From: Chlorophyllum brunneum
Lineage: Eukaryota > Basidiomycota > Agaricomycetes > Agaricales > Agaricaceae
DNA: 64,000 nucleotides
Assembly (NCBI GenBank): GCA_963576785.1
Contig: OY756150.1
Location: forward strand, 186,001 to 250,000
Direction of reading: 5' to 3'
The translations under genes were made by a program, and so were the position numbers. The notes beneath the pieces were generated by a model. It had not been told where the DNA came from. It saw only the letters and a program-made list of their open reading frames with translations, and did not search any database. How positions within the stretch are numbered: position 1 is the stretch's first letter; every line of letters begins with the position of its first letter. Of the stretch, positions 1 through 11,690 are shown piece after piece.

Positions 1-1150
1 CAGTGGCCCACGTGTAGTCGGACTCTCGAACCCGACTCAAGCGGTCGAAGATTGCCTCCTGTATTTCTTTCTCCGTGAGGGACCCCTCGTTCAGCCATAC
101 ATCCTTTACGACAACCTCTGATCCATCACCTATAACCCTCCCAAGTTCTCTAACCGATGGACCCTTGACTTCGACAGCCTTCCAAACACGCGACTTTCGA
201 CCTGTGATACAAAGAACACGGGGATTGTAGATCAGCTCGGTCGTCCTGAAATATCTCGGAGCTTCCTTTGTCCCCAGTTCATATATGTAGCGCCATTTTC
301 CCTTGTACTGGACTCGATGAATCGTTTGGTCATATCCGAGTTCTTCCGGTGTTGCGTAGAGGAGAGACAAGAAGACACGGATACATGTTTTGATGTCCTA
401 TGAAATTATGTGAGATGAGAAAAATGAAAGAAGGACCAGAAACACCTTTGTGAAATCAAGAGGTTTTGACTTGACCGAGTGTGAGCGAGAAAAGTACCAT
501 AACGACATTATGTTGTCCTCAATTGTGATCTACCAGATCATCAGGGACCCACACGCCCGGAAATACTGATGACATACACCATACATCCATCCACGACGAG
601 GATCATCATTCATAATATGACTAACTGCTGACACCAGTTTTTCGCGGTCCTGCAGCTCAATGTAAGAAGAATATGTATGATTTCCGGGGCAACCAAAACT
701 CACATCAAGAAAGTCCTCCTCTGTGTTGTTCTTCTTGAATTCCATCGTTACTGCTGTTTCCGCTGAGATAGGAGCATCTTTACAAGGAGTGGATCCGCGA
801 GCAATGACCCCATCAACCTTGAAATTAGAACCCCGGATTTCTCCGGTCATATACTGTCCTGGGCATTCTCTGTAATGGAATTCCCGCTTGCGTGAGCCAG
901 TAGGACATTCAACTTCACTTAACCCCCCGAAAATGCTATCCAACCCTTTGAATACAGATTGTTCTATTCCGTGAATTCCCGAAGGTGGGGTCTGATAGGC
1001 ATTCCAAACGTCATCTTCGCCTGATTCGATAAGTTCGCCCTTTTCTTTCAGGTACTGAAGCGCATTTCCAACCCATTGTGAGCTTGGTGAAAAGGGGAGG
1101 TAGTGTTCCAAGAAATTATCCAGGGGGCATTCGAGCATTTCGTCCTTCAT
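1..1150 (-). pseudogene. FunK1-type fungal kinase, copy 1 (partial at window edge, frame broken)
   Basis: The N-terminal part of a fungal-specific FunK1 protein kinase, read on the minus strand from ATG at 1150 (protein begins MKDEMLECPLDNFLEHYLPF) and running off the left edge before the catalytic loop. It is the paralogue of the complete gene at 3424-5915, which I used as guide. A 54-nt intron (650-703, GTGAGT..CTGCAG) explains an apparent break after EEDFLD. After the shared FRACGS segment, two extra bases near 540 throw the frame onto a TAG at about 530; a further ten-base insertion about 20 bases on restores the downstream frame (total +12). Coding resemblance continues after it (MSLWYFSRSHSVKSK, then TPEELGYDQTIHRV). 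FunK1 proteins are presumed kinases of unknown substrate. I infer a recently damaged copy; a sequencing error or unusual splicing could also explain it. Confidence 0.65.
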
Positions 1151-1317
1151 TGCCTGGACCGTAGCTGGGCGAGTTGAGGTTACTTTGAAGGCATCACCAC
1201 GCTTCTTGTCCTTTCGTGGCGTAAGCCTTCATGACATGAGCTAATCACGTGATATTCATTTAAGGCAGCTTGGCTTACTCAGGTTTTGGGGAGCTTGTGC
1301 TAGACCTGAAAATGTCG

Positions 1318-3218
1318 TTAGATGCCATAGCGAGAGATGTTGTTGACAAACCCCTGCTGCGCTTCTTGTTGAGACATGACTGGAGTAGGATTTAGGGAGA
1401 GAAATTGAGGGAGAGAAACAAAACCACTGAGAGAAGTGATGAATCCAAGGAAAGTGAGGGGGCCATTCCTTTTAACGAGAATTAAGTCAATAGCGACAAG
1501 AGCCGACTGGGTGCATATAACAATAACATGAACCAGAAGAATTAACATGATTGAAAGTGGCAATGGCCTACAATCATTTGATTACCAGCTGGCAGTCGCA
1601 CACACGGGGAATTCTCCATCCCTCAACACATTCATAATTGTCTCCCTACAGACAGGTCAAAATCAGCTTACTCCGCCCGATGGGATTCTGTAAGAGTCTT
1701 CATATTTCCCAAATGGTCAAAATTCCAGGACCCAAGAAGAGTGTAGGTGATGTTAATGAAACCACACATTCACCCATAACATACCGGGGATCGATACCCA
1801 CTATTAATTTATTGATACAGATGGATTCCATTCTACAAATTCATTCTAAGTGAGTTTCGATTATCCATTCCCTTTTATATATTCCCCAGATATTTTCTGA
1901 CTGTTAGGAAGAGGTTGATATGCCGGATCCTTAGAATTGTACCCACTGGATCATGATGAACAGGTGGCTGGATCAATTCTTGACCATTTATCTCAGCTAT
2001 AACATTCCCTAAGACATGGTAGATGACTGAGGGAAAGGCCGAGTATAACCTCCCGTCAAAATTACTGGACATGGGTAAGGTTCTTAGAAAAACAAATTCA
2101 CAAGTAGGGGGCCCATGCTTAGATGCACGCACCACAATGGGTGACACCGGATAGGACACCAGTGTTCCATTCCAGAGGGTTTCTTATTGACCGCTCAAAT
2201 ACTCAGTGTGTGTCGGTGTGTCCTCATGAACACCATTTTAATAGCTAAAACCATGTTCCTAGCTTCGGAAGGATGGAAAAGAGCCACTTTCAGGGAATAC
2301 AATAGATATCTGCCACAGATTCTCGGAACATGACAGAGAATTGGTTAGTCCTGAAGTCAGAGTCCCGTTTTGACGCCACGTTACAGAACACCGACTCCGG
2401 AGGTAGGTTTAGTTGTTCTTGCACATCATGTATCACTTCGTTTTGTGATTGACCCAATACACCCAATCCAATTGGCAGTATGTAAATACATTTGGGCCGG
2501 GTAAGTATGGAACCGTACAGACCATTCCGGACCACTGATGGAACATTCCTCACCGTCATATGGTTCTATCTCAATCAAACTGGAGGGTGTACCACAAAAC
2601 CTATGTTGTTATTTGTAATCATATCAATACATGTACCTTGAATTATGCACCAGATGGCTAACTTCACAAGACGTTCAAGCTGTCCACAGTGGGTTGCCCA
2701 ATTAGAGACATTCTGCATTTGGTCAGAGTGGTGTGTTCAGTGAACCAGTATGAGCAAAAAAGCAGTCGCACTGATTCTCATCCTTCCCCAGTCCGAGCAT
2801 AGAGAAGAGTATTCTTGCTCTTGCTATAGCGAAGGATTGTACTTACAAGGCCGCGTGAGTGACATCACTAATTGAGCACCGGAGCGCTGGGGACGCACCT
2901 TCATAAAACTTGTCACAGGGTCATCACCATGTGTCCCCGACCATCGCACTAATCCCAGTCATCGAATGCCCAAATATCACCACCATAATTATCACACAAT
3001 CAAACCACGGTAGGACCGTGAAGATTGTCAAGAGTAATAGGGTCCGCTTCGGTAACATACAACGAGAGGAGCACGCCAGATTTGTCGCAGACTAATACAG
3101 TAGGCCGCTTCACCCGAGAAGCGATAATGTTCGTAAGGATCTCATACTTCCTGAGTGCTAGTGAGTGGCCATCAATTCCATGAGTCGAGGGGAGGATCCG
3201 CAATTGGAATGAGCCCAT
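1318..3218 (-). CDS. unidentified multi-exon gene, possible membrane anchor at the C-terminus
   Basis: Not recognised. Four protein-like open segments lie in order on the minus strand: 3218-3000 (contains RPTVLVCDKSGVLLSLYV), 2559-2290 (contains YILPIGLGVLGQSQNEV), 2159-1875 (contains SNFDGRLYSAFPSVIYHV) and 1563-1318 (a hydrophobic stretch MLILLVHVIVICTQSALVAI followed by a second one). A further open stretch at about 1640-1810 reads GIDPRYVMGECVVSLTSP, followed by a Cys-containing piece (DNYECVEGWRIPRVCDC) ending at a plausible donor that splices to the hydrophobic exon. Composition suggests one gene with an extracellular or lumenal body and a C-terminal membrane segment. The exon joins are not proven, and several separate small genes or a decayed gene are possible. 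It sits between the two FunK1 loci on the same strand. Confidence 0.35.
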
Positions 3219-3423
3219 TCACTCGGTGAAGGATTTAGGGGTAATGATCGGTTCGTTTAATATGTGCTAGGATACACTGCAACACGAGAGGCATGATACT
3301 TGAGTAGACTACAGTCGAATGTAAGTTTGTCAAATGTCAGGAAGTAGAGGGAACAGGAAGTGATAAAAATTGGGAGCAGTCAAAGCAGGGTCAGGGCGAT
3401 TGACGTCAATCGGCATCTGGTCT

Positions 3424-5915
3424 CTAACACTGGGAGTAGTGATTTATTCGATATACATCCTCCCGCGCGGAATAACGTCCACCCATAACTTCCTCCCTAT
3501 CCGCCCGTACCCCAGGGGTATCTTGCTTCTGTTTCGATTTCTTGCTTGGGTTCATACCCTTGGTGCCTGTTCCCTCCATATACTCGTCATCGTCCTCTGG
3601 CTTCCGCTGGCGCTTCTTGGGTGCTTCAGCTTGATCAAAGGGATCATCGAGAGCAGACGACGGGGTCCTCAATTTGGGAGCCTCCTGTCCCAAGGTCCTG
3701 AAGCCATGATTGAGAGAGTCCAGATCACTCCACACAAAAAGATACATGTCGATGAGTTCTTCCTCGGGTATTGTGTCCTTGCGATAAGCCTCGAACAAAG
3801 TGGCACAGATATTCTCGATTATTTCAGGAGCGATATGCTGGAGGGTTGGGTGTATTTTGTCCTGGAGGTGCTGCTGTGGAAGGCGCAGAAAAAAATTCTC
3901 GCGCTCGCGGCTGGGAAGGGCAGAATCAGTGAAAAGCAGAGCCCCGAGTTCATGTGCTGGTTCGTATTTAACACGACAGAGCAGAATCCATACGATAATC
4001 CAGAAGAGTGATTCTACGTCATGCGGGAATATGAACCTCAGTGGTGCTTCACTGGTCTTTCTGGGATTGGTTTGGAGGTTCGGAACGTGCGGGAGACTTT
4101 TGGAATTGTCTGGGTGGTGGGAAGTGCGGCGTTTCTGTGGAGGATAATAGAACCTCCACCCTCTGTGGATCTCAAGAGGCATAAAATACGGCGTTCCCTG
4201 GATAATTCATCAGGCAACCCATACCAGATACAGTGATAATACCATACCGCTTTTGGGTCATGACTGACCGTCCTATGCTCATCGAAGTCCTGTGCATACT
4301 CCAGATTTCTGAGCTTGCCTCTAAGCGTACCATCTCTCTCTTTCACCAAAATGATGTTCTGCGTGGTTACGTCCCGGTGGACCCAGCGAGCTAGATACAA
4401 GAGGACCAATGCTGAACGCACGTCAGCTAGGTTTTTACATCGTCATGCAACAAGCAAGACTCACCAATGAAAGAATCACATACTGCGCTGATCGAGCCAA
4501 CCAGAGTGGGAGCAAGATGAAGTGGATAACCCGCCTCATTATAGACGAGACGATAGTGTCGTTTGACTTGGTACTTGCGAGGAATCTCATTTGTTGCATT
4601 TTGCCCTTCCGTCCTTACTGGAAAATGCCACGACGGATCCATTTGCATTGAACCGGGAATCACATTTTCCACTGTGGCAGCACTGGCATATTCTGGCGCC
4701 TCAAAAAGGCCTGGAGCGGGTTTAGCGAATGTCACCACGGGTTTTGTTTTCTCCAGTAACCTGTCATGATCGATTCCCATAAAGTAATGTCTATAATCCT
4801 CGAGCGCGGTGTCAATGTCCTCTTTCAAATTCCCAGTAGCCCACGCGTAGTCAGTCTCTGATACCTGATCCAAGCGGTCAAAGATTGCCTCTTGTATTTC
4901 TTTCTCCGTAAGCGACCCCTCGTCCAGCCATCCATCCTTGAGAATAACTTCTGATCTACCACTTATAACCTTCCCAAGCTGTTCGTCTGACGGACCCTCG
5001 ACTTCGATAACTTTCCAGATACGCGAATTTCGACCTGTGATACTAGGATTGTGCAGTTGCTTGATTGTTCTGAAGTATCTCGGAGATTTCTTCGTCCCTA
5101 GTTCATATACGTAACACCACTTTTTATCATACCGGACTCGATGAATCGTCTCATCGTATCCGAGTTCTTCAGGTGTTGCATAGAGGAGAGACAAGAAGAC
5201 ACGAACGCATATTTCGATGTCCTATAACATAATGTAAGATCGGAAAAATGAAAGAAGGACACAAGAAACACCTTTGTGAAATCAAGACCTTTCGACTTGA
5301 CCGAATGCGAACGAGAAAAGTACCACAACGACATTACATTGTGATCTACCAAATCGTCAGACCCACACACCCGAAAATACTGACGACATACACCATACAT
5401 CCATCCACGACGAGGATCATCGTCCATAACGCGACTGACTCCTGACACCAGTTTTTTGCAATTCTGCAGCACAATATAAGAACCGCGTATGGTATCCAAA
5501 AACAATTTAAACCCACATCAAGAATGTCGTGGTACGTCTTATTCTTCTTGAACTCCATCGTCACGCCTATTTCCTCTGAGATGGGAACGCCTTTATCAGA
5601 AGCAGTGAGTCCATGAGCAATGATCCCATCGGCCTTGAAATTAGAACTCCTATAGTGAAATCCTCGCTTGCGTGAATCATCAGGACATCCCACTTCACTC
5701 AACTTTCCAAAAATGCTTTCTAGTCTTTTGACTACGCGTTGGTTGTTGATTTTCGAAGGTGAGATTTTATAGGAACCGGTTTTGTCGAGTTTGACAAGTT
5801 CTCCTGTGTGTTTGAGGTATTGAAGTGCGTTTTTAACCCATTGAGTGCTTGGGGAAAAGGGGAGGTAGTGTTCTAAGAAAGTATCCAGAGGGCATTCGAG
5901 CATTTCGTTTTTCAT
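3424..5915 (-). CDS. FunK1-type fungal protein kinase, copy 2
   Basis: Fungal-type protein kinase of about 750 aa, read from ATG at 5915 to a stop at 3424. The N-terminal FunK1 region starts MKNEMLECPLDTFLEHYLPF; a 53-nt intron near 5460-5512 keeps the frame. The middle exon (about 4470-5225) carries TPEELGYDETIHRVRY. The catalytic loop WVHRDVTTQNIILV follows an intron near 4420-4470, then KLRNLEYAQDF, then after another intron GTPYFMPLEIHRG and the family-typical HDVESLFWIIVWILL. The C-terminal tail is basic and charged (KKRQRKPEDDDEYMEG), perhaps nuclear. All introns I tested preserve frame. Oddity: FunK1 proteins usually have DLEYA where this one has NLEYA, replacing the Asp expected to bind metal, so activity may be reduced or lost. 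The Zrg17-like gene lies upstream on the same strand. Confidence 0.8.
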
Positions 5916-5984
5916 TGCCTGGGCTGTGGCGGAAGCTTTGGTAGTGGGAGTGACAACACTAAGCGCCGGAAGGCACGCCTCCTA

Positions 5985-6055
5985 ATTCCGAAGGTACCCA
6001 TCACACCAATTCCAAACGCCCAAATATCACCAACCCATAAATTATCACACACAAA
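5985..6055 (-). repeat. short kinase-like fragment / repeat shared with 2955-3000
   Basis: On the minus strand this stretch reads DNLWVGDIWAFGIGVMGTF, which resembles the DxWxFG segment (subdomain IX) of protein kinases. About 32 bases are nearly identical to 2965-2998 (CCCAAATATCACCA and ATTATCACACA blocks). It lies in the 165-bp gap between the start of FunK1 copy 2 and the end of the Zrg17-like gene. I read it as a relic of a kinase gene, but chance coding resemblance cannot be excluded. Confidence 0.35.
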
Positions 6056-6080
6056 AAAGATAATAACTACTCAAATATTT

Positions 6081-8658
6081 TCATCCTCGAACAACACCAA
6101 CCGTAACCTCAACACCACCTTTCCCCTTCTCCCCTCCTCCCACTTTTCCAAAACCACTAACACTACTATTCCCATTAGCTACTACGACTCCATTCATCCC
6201 ACCACCAATACCAATGCCCCTACCCAAAGCCCTAACAATCCTCTCCCAAGTCCATTTTGTCAATCTCATAACCTCATCATCACCCAAATCATCTCTAACA
6301 TGTAATTGAATCGTTACAATAAGCGTTTCGTCTGCTTCGTCTTTGATGCTGTTTGTAGAGGAAGGTGTTAGTTGCCAGAGATGTGGTGCAGGGAGGTGTA
6401 GAACGTTAGGATGACGTTCGACCTGGATTTAATAATCATAAGAAAGTTGGTTTCTATTTTTATTTGAGGGTAGATAGGAACGTACTTCACGCATAACACG
6501 TAAAAATGCTTCCATTTTGCCACTTGGAAGACCTCTTTGCGGTGAAGTTTGAAGTAAAACCGTACCGAGTACAATACACGCTCGATACGACACTTTGAAT
6601 GTCACGATTGCGATGATAGATGCCAAGACCAAATCCGCAGGACGATGTTGCGTACTAAGAATAATAAATTATCGACATGGATAGTGTTTAATTCCAAGGA
6701 ATAGTACTCACGGAGGTAAGAATACGGCAATTCCAAACATCGCAAGACAGAATACAAGTGGACTCGTGGTATAGGGATTCGATAACAAGTTGGTTATGGG
6801 GGTATGTATAGAAGAAATCGGGGTATTGCTTATATATGTGTTCCGTGAGGATTGGGTTAGTGAGCGGAGGAATGCGATAGGCGTGGGTATACGGTTTCCT
6901 GTTACTATACCAAAAGAATATCAGCGTTAGGTGACGGAGGAAGGGGGATAAAATACCATCGATCAGTTTTGCGTGATTGTTGTATAAAAGAGCGGTAGCG
7001 ATTGTTGAGAAAAAGGTAAAGAGTGTCATGAGTGGGGGAAATTCGATGCTGAAAATAAACCATTATATCGTCAATTTTAGTAGGAAAGAGACTTTGTGAA
7101 CCGTACCCGATCCAATCGTCGTCTTCGCCCGGGTGGTGGTGATGTCCATCTCCAGCTGTAAGGAGTACATGTTCAATCGTCTCCTTACAAACATAGACAG
7201 CGGCGAATAACAAGTATACAGCTTGCGCGAACATAAACACAGTAAGTACGCGTTTGTTCCTGAACATAGAAACTTCAACTATTATATAACCATAAAAACG
7301 GAATAAACGCACCCGTAAGGTCTTGTCAACGCTTCCCTCTCCCTCCCTCTGGCATTCATCAATTCATCCTTCTTCGAATTCAACCATCCAGGTAAGACCT
7401 TCCCCACGCCAACTCCAAAAGAATCAAACACAATCCAGTAACCAATTCCCGTACAACTCAACGATCCAATTCGTTGTCCACAAACCCACAACCATGCACC
7501 AACAAGGAATTGACCTAAAGCGCCCATAGCGGGACCTGTAGGTACACCTTGAATACTATCATCATCTTCATAAAGCGATTGTTGAGATGGAGTTGTGGGT
7601 AAAGCCGAATTAGCCGTCCATGGTGAGATGGGAATTGGAGTGGGTTGGGTGTGGAGTTCTTGGTGTTGGAGTTGTTCTGGTGGTGCAGGCGAAGTTGATG
7701 ATGATCGAACACCATTGGCGCCTGGTTCGAGGAACGAAAAGAAGCTATGAGACATGGAGTGTTTATGGTGGTGTCCTCTTCTCGATTTCGCAGAAGAAGT
7801 GGAACTAGCACTACCCATTATAGGAGGATCAGGGGTAGAAGAAGCTGTTGACCTGCCACCAAAAGTGAATCCGACACCGAGGGGTGTGGCGGGTGCGTGC
7901 GCGTGACCATTAGACATGGATTGTGTACGAGGGAATTGGATGCTTGACCCGGCGCTTGGAATAGTGCTCACAGGCGCCTCAATGTCATCTTTCAACTCGA
8001 GTTCTTGAGAACCGTCTTCTGCGATACTAGAAGTTGGTAATGATCCAGGACGAGGGAAGAATATGGATAGGTTTCGAGAATGAAGGCGAGAATGCCTACG
8101 ACCATGTTTAGGAGAGATGGAAGGAGGTTCGTTGAGAGTGATTGAAGGTGCACCATCGGAGGGAAGTGATTTGGATGTGGTGAGTTGTGGAGGGAAAGGA
8201 GTGGAGTTGATCGCGGTGGTAGGGGATGATGAAGAAGGTGGCATGGATGGGATTAAAGGAAAGGAGGAAGCCAGAGGCGATGGCTGGGGAGGAGCAAATG
8301 GGCCGGAAACCGACCGGGTTCGATTGTGATTAGGTCCGAACGTGGTTTTAAAAGGTGACGCTGATGAAGGTGCGTGCAAGCCATTAACGCCATTCACAGG
8401 TCGTCCATTTGGAATACCGTTGAACGATGTTCGGTATGGTCCAGCTGAGGCAGGGACGGGAGCTAATCCAGGATTGAGAGACGATGGGCCTGAAATGGAT
8501 GTGCTCCGAGAGTGACTGGGTTGCGAACGGTTGCCCGGGGGAGGCGGTGCAAGGACGATGGAGGGACGAGGGGAATGTTCCGCAGACATTGGGACAAGGT
8601 CTTCGTCCTCGAGATCCTTGCTAGACTTGCGTCTGTGGATGTTGGTTGTGCCCTCCAT
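6081..8658 (-). CDS. cation diffusion facilitator, Zrg17-like zinc transporter
   Basis: Predicted membrane transporter of about 700-750 aa. The first exon (8658 to about 7315) encodes a long Ser/Pro-rich disordered N-terminus beginning MEGTTNIHRRKSSKDLEDED and ending in membrane segments (GQFLVGAWLWVCGQRIGSLS, then TGIGYWIVFDSFGVGVGKVL). Later exons give NKRVLTVFMFAQAVYLLFAA, a His-rich loop GDGHHHHPGEDDD and LMTLFTFFSTIATALLYNNH. The last exon carries a cytoplasmic CDF-like tail with DDEVMRLTKWTWERIVRALG. Zrg17/Msc2-type CDF proteins form heteromers that load zinc into the endoplasmic reticulum and Golgi; assignment to the Zrg17 branch rests on the long N-terminus and is inference. Introns are about 50-60 nt. 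The first splice (TACGG | GTGCGT .. CAG | GAACAAACG) is in frame. Confidence 0.75.
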
Positions 8659-11636
8659 GTTCGCACACGGTCGTGATACCCGTGGCAGTGGAACGTCACT
8701 CTGTCACAGCGTCTATTCAGCAACTAGAAGCATTAGTTTCGTGCTCAGAAACAACATGTTTTGCACAGAAACTGACCTTGGGAAGCTGGAGGAACGAAGA
8801 TGTGGCAGCTGAACCGACATCAAAATGTGATTTTCCGTTATCCCCGTGACCTGTCACATTTGTGAACATTCCTTCGTCCACCACCAACTCCGACCAACAC
8901 CCGTACTCCTACCACATGCTACACGACTTGGGCCCACCAGGTGCCAGGAAGCTGCGACCTTACATTTGCTACCTAGCTTTGGCCTACTGCCTTCGGAGCA
9001 CACTTGAATTTCGGGTCAGGGTAACCTCTTTGCAAGTCTCGTAATCCTCGAAACCGATCGGTAGCCCTATATTCCTCGAGTCATGGCCTCAGAGCATTAC
9101 CAAGCAGGACCCGGAATAAATCTCTTATCAAAGTCCACTAGCAGCGGCCCTCCTCTCCGCCGACATCTAGCGCGAAGTACCCACCTTGGCTTTAGTTGTG
9201 TATCCATCACAGGAAAGACGCTGGCTCTAGGAGGCGATGACGAGCCGGAGTATACTTTGGAGCAACCCCCACCTTTCATATGACCATATATCGATGCCGA
9301 AACGTTAACGACTCCAACGGTTAATCCAAGTCTAACGTTGGTGGTCTCAATCTTTCAAACAAAGCTTTCGCCTACCCTTAGGGGTTTCTGTCAACTGTCC
9401 ATGTCGTCGATCACCCGAGGGTTCACCGAGAGAACTATTAGTACAAACACTTACTCGTTACTCATTATCACTTTCTTGTTCTCGTACAACCTGTTCTTTA
9501 CCGCGCTCCTACCCCATCGCTTGCAAATTTGTAGTAGTACATCCTGGAATCATGGACAACACCTTCAAAGATTGCTGTCGAGGGGTGCCGTATCACCAAT
9601 CATCTAAATGCCAAAAACCAAAAATAAGCTCGTCCTCAGGCAAGTGTAGGGGTACTAATTATAACAGGCTTACGGCAATAAACACGAGACGGGTTTGTCT
9701 ACGATTGGCTCTGCGCTACTTGACAGTTGAATATGTATCATAATGACACAAGCTTGCGCCATGGTATCAACTCGTGGACCGGCGGCAACACTCGATCACC
9801 AACGCTCCAAACTCATGATATTGGTGCAGTTAGTGCATACATCCATCATTCTGGAAGGAGTTCCTCCATCTCCGAAGCATGAATCAGCACCGACATGCCG
9901 CAATCTTCGTCTCGAATATAATGTCGAGTTCTTAACAGCAGTATCTTTCATTCCCATGATCAAGAGAGATACGTTCTTTTTCGTGCTTCGCAGCGCCAGG
10001 AATAAAGCTATAAAAATTAATTGATTTCAAGGATCATTTATATCACCATCAACAGCGCTGAGAACCTTTGGTTCGACTACTTCGATTTGGACTTTGGACT
10101 ACCCTAGCTTACACATTCACCGAACCACACCCTCTAGATGATCGAATATTTATCCTCAAGAGCCAATTTCGATTCCTCCCTGGCGCAGGCGTACCTCATT
10201 TATACAGTGACTTCTTAAATGTTCCAACCACAAAAGCTTTCATCATATAATTAATTCAGCCACACGTCCAAGAGCCTTCGGTCTCACGAATAGCATTCAT
10301 TTCCGATCGGCCGAAGTACACACGGGTGTAGCACGAGATGTCATCTGGTGACAGAAAATCCATTCAGTTGGGATGTGGTCAGGGTTTAGGTCTCAAGAGC
10401 AAAGCAACAAAACCTTCTACCCACAGCGTGTTTTCGTAGCGATATCTAACCGACGACACCTTCCATCCACATCATCATCATCGTCACCTCTCTCTCAATA
10501 TGCAAATTATCATTAATATCATTGCAATCTTAGCCCCCCTATGAGAAATAAACTACAAAAATCATATCCTTTGCGCAGCACTGGCTCATTTCGCGGTTAA
10601 AGTCCTTTCCGCCGTGGGGAGGAACAAGATACCAGATCTCTCCCAAAATGTCAGTCCCAATCTTACCCATAACGTCAGATATGTCTTGGCTTCGATGCAA
10701 ACATTCCAAAAATCGCCCTGAAAAAAGAATCATCATGACCCGCAAGGTCACCCCTGTACTAATTATAACTCTTGATTGAATGCTTTGTAGTTTTGTTACT
10801 CAAAGCGAATATTGAGGATTCCGTATGTAAGGACGTCGGTTTGTAAGAATCTCGTCTATAGTTCGTTAGTTGAATGATGTATTACTTTTTTGCTCCTGGA
10901 TCAGAGTTGCGTTTCAAGGGGTAATCATAATGCTCACGGGGCCATTATGGCAAAAGAAGGAAGGGCGCTCGTTGCAGTGTTATTGGTTCCTGATGAAAAC
11001 TCGAGATCTTTATTATCCATGATCGTGAGATGAATGAATTCTCCGTCCGGTGGTCGGCTGCAGACCGCACACCATCCCCCCCTCCCTCGCTTCCGCACAC
11101 CCTTTAACTTGTGTATATTTCACCATTCCCATGTCATTCAAATTCATCCAATAAAAAATGACATCTCATAGTAATAGGCTACAACTACGCAATATTGAGA
11201 GGGAAAACCTACCGGCGGCAACCGGCCCTGGCGGATCAAGTAGTACTACACAAGATTGAGCGCTGCCGTCGGTCCCATATGTCATTTTGGACTGTGTGTG
11301 CTCTTCCGCAAAGATTCAACTCACGTCGTAATCATAACACTAACGTTACCTCGAGTGAAGGTGGGTTTTACTTCTTCACCGCTTACATGCGCTGCCACAT
11401 CTAAAAGAGATCCACAACGGCTACGTGAGTCAAACGCAAGGGGGACAGCGGTCTAAAGCCTCAAGAGGAAAGCAACCTGGGAAAGGGATGTAGGGAGGAG
11501 TAACAGCGGTAGATCTTTATTGCACAACAGCTGAGTATGGGAAATGCCGGTGCTTGGAAAAGTGGGTTGCCACGAGGGTAAATCTCTCTTTTCAGATCCA
11601 ACGCCGAGTCTATTCTTATATTCTTACGTCTGGTCT
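8659..11636. other. long intergenic stretch, no supported gene
   Basis: About 3 kb between the divergent Zrg17-like gene (minus) and the MFS transporter (plus). Open frames here are short (60-93 codons), overlap on both strands, show no recognisable domain, and I could not link them through convincing splice sites. It should hold the promoters of both neighbours. A non-coding RNA or a fast-evolving small gene cannot be excluded by eye. Confidence 0.6.
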
Positions 11637-11643
11637 TATAAAG
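11637..11643 (+). promoter_or_regulatory. TATA-like element upstream of the MFS gene
   Basis: TATAAAG lies 48 bp before the chosen ATG at 11691. Position and sequence fit a core promoter element, or possibly part of the leader; no experimental support is visible. Confidence 0.35.
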
Positions 11644-11690
11644 ATGCTCACCTGCCTGACTTTGGCTTTTCCCTGTCCTTTGTTCACGCC

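Noticed and set aside
3370..4011. Plus-strand frame of 213 codons
   Set aside because: It lies antisense to the conserved FunK1 C-terminal exon and has no domain of its own.
5455..5520. Apparent frameshift in FunK1 copy 2 (and the same site in copy 1)
   Set aside because: A 53/54-nt GT..CTGCAG intron at the same place in both copies restores the frame, so it is splicing and not damage.
8659..11636. Gene chain from short plus-strand frames at 9083, 9338, 9743 and 10068
   Set aside because: No shared domain, no consistent splice signals, and equal-quality frames on the other strand.
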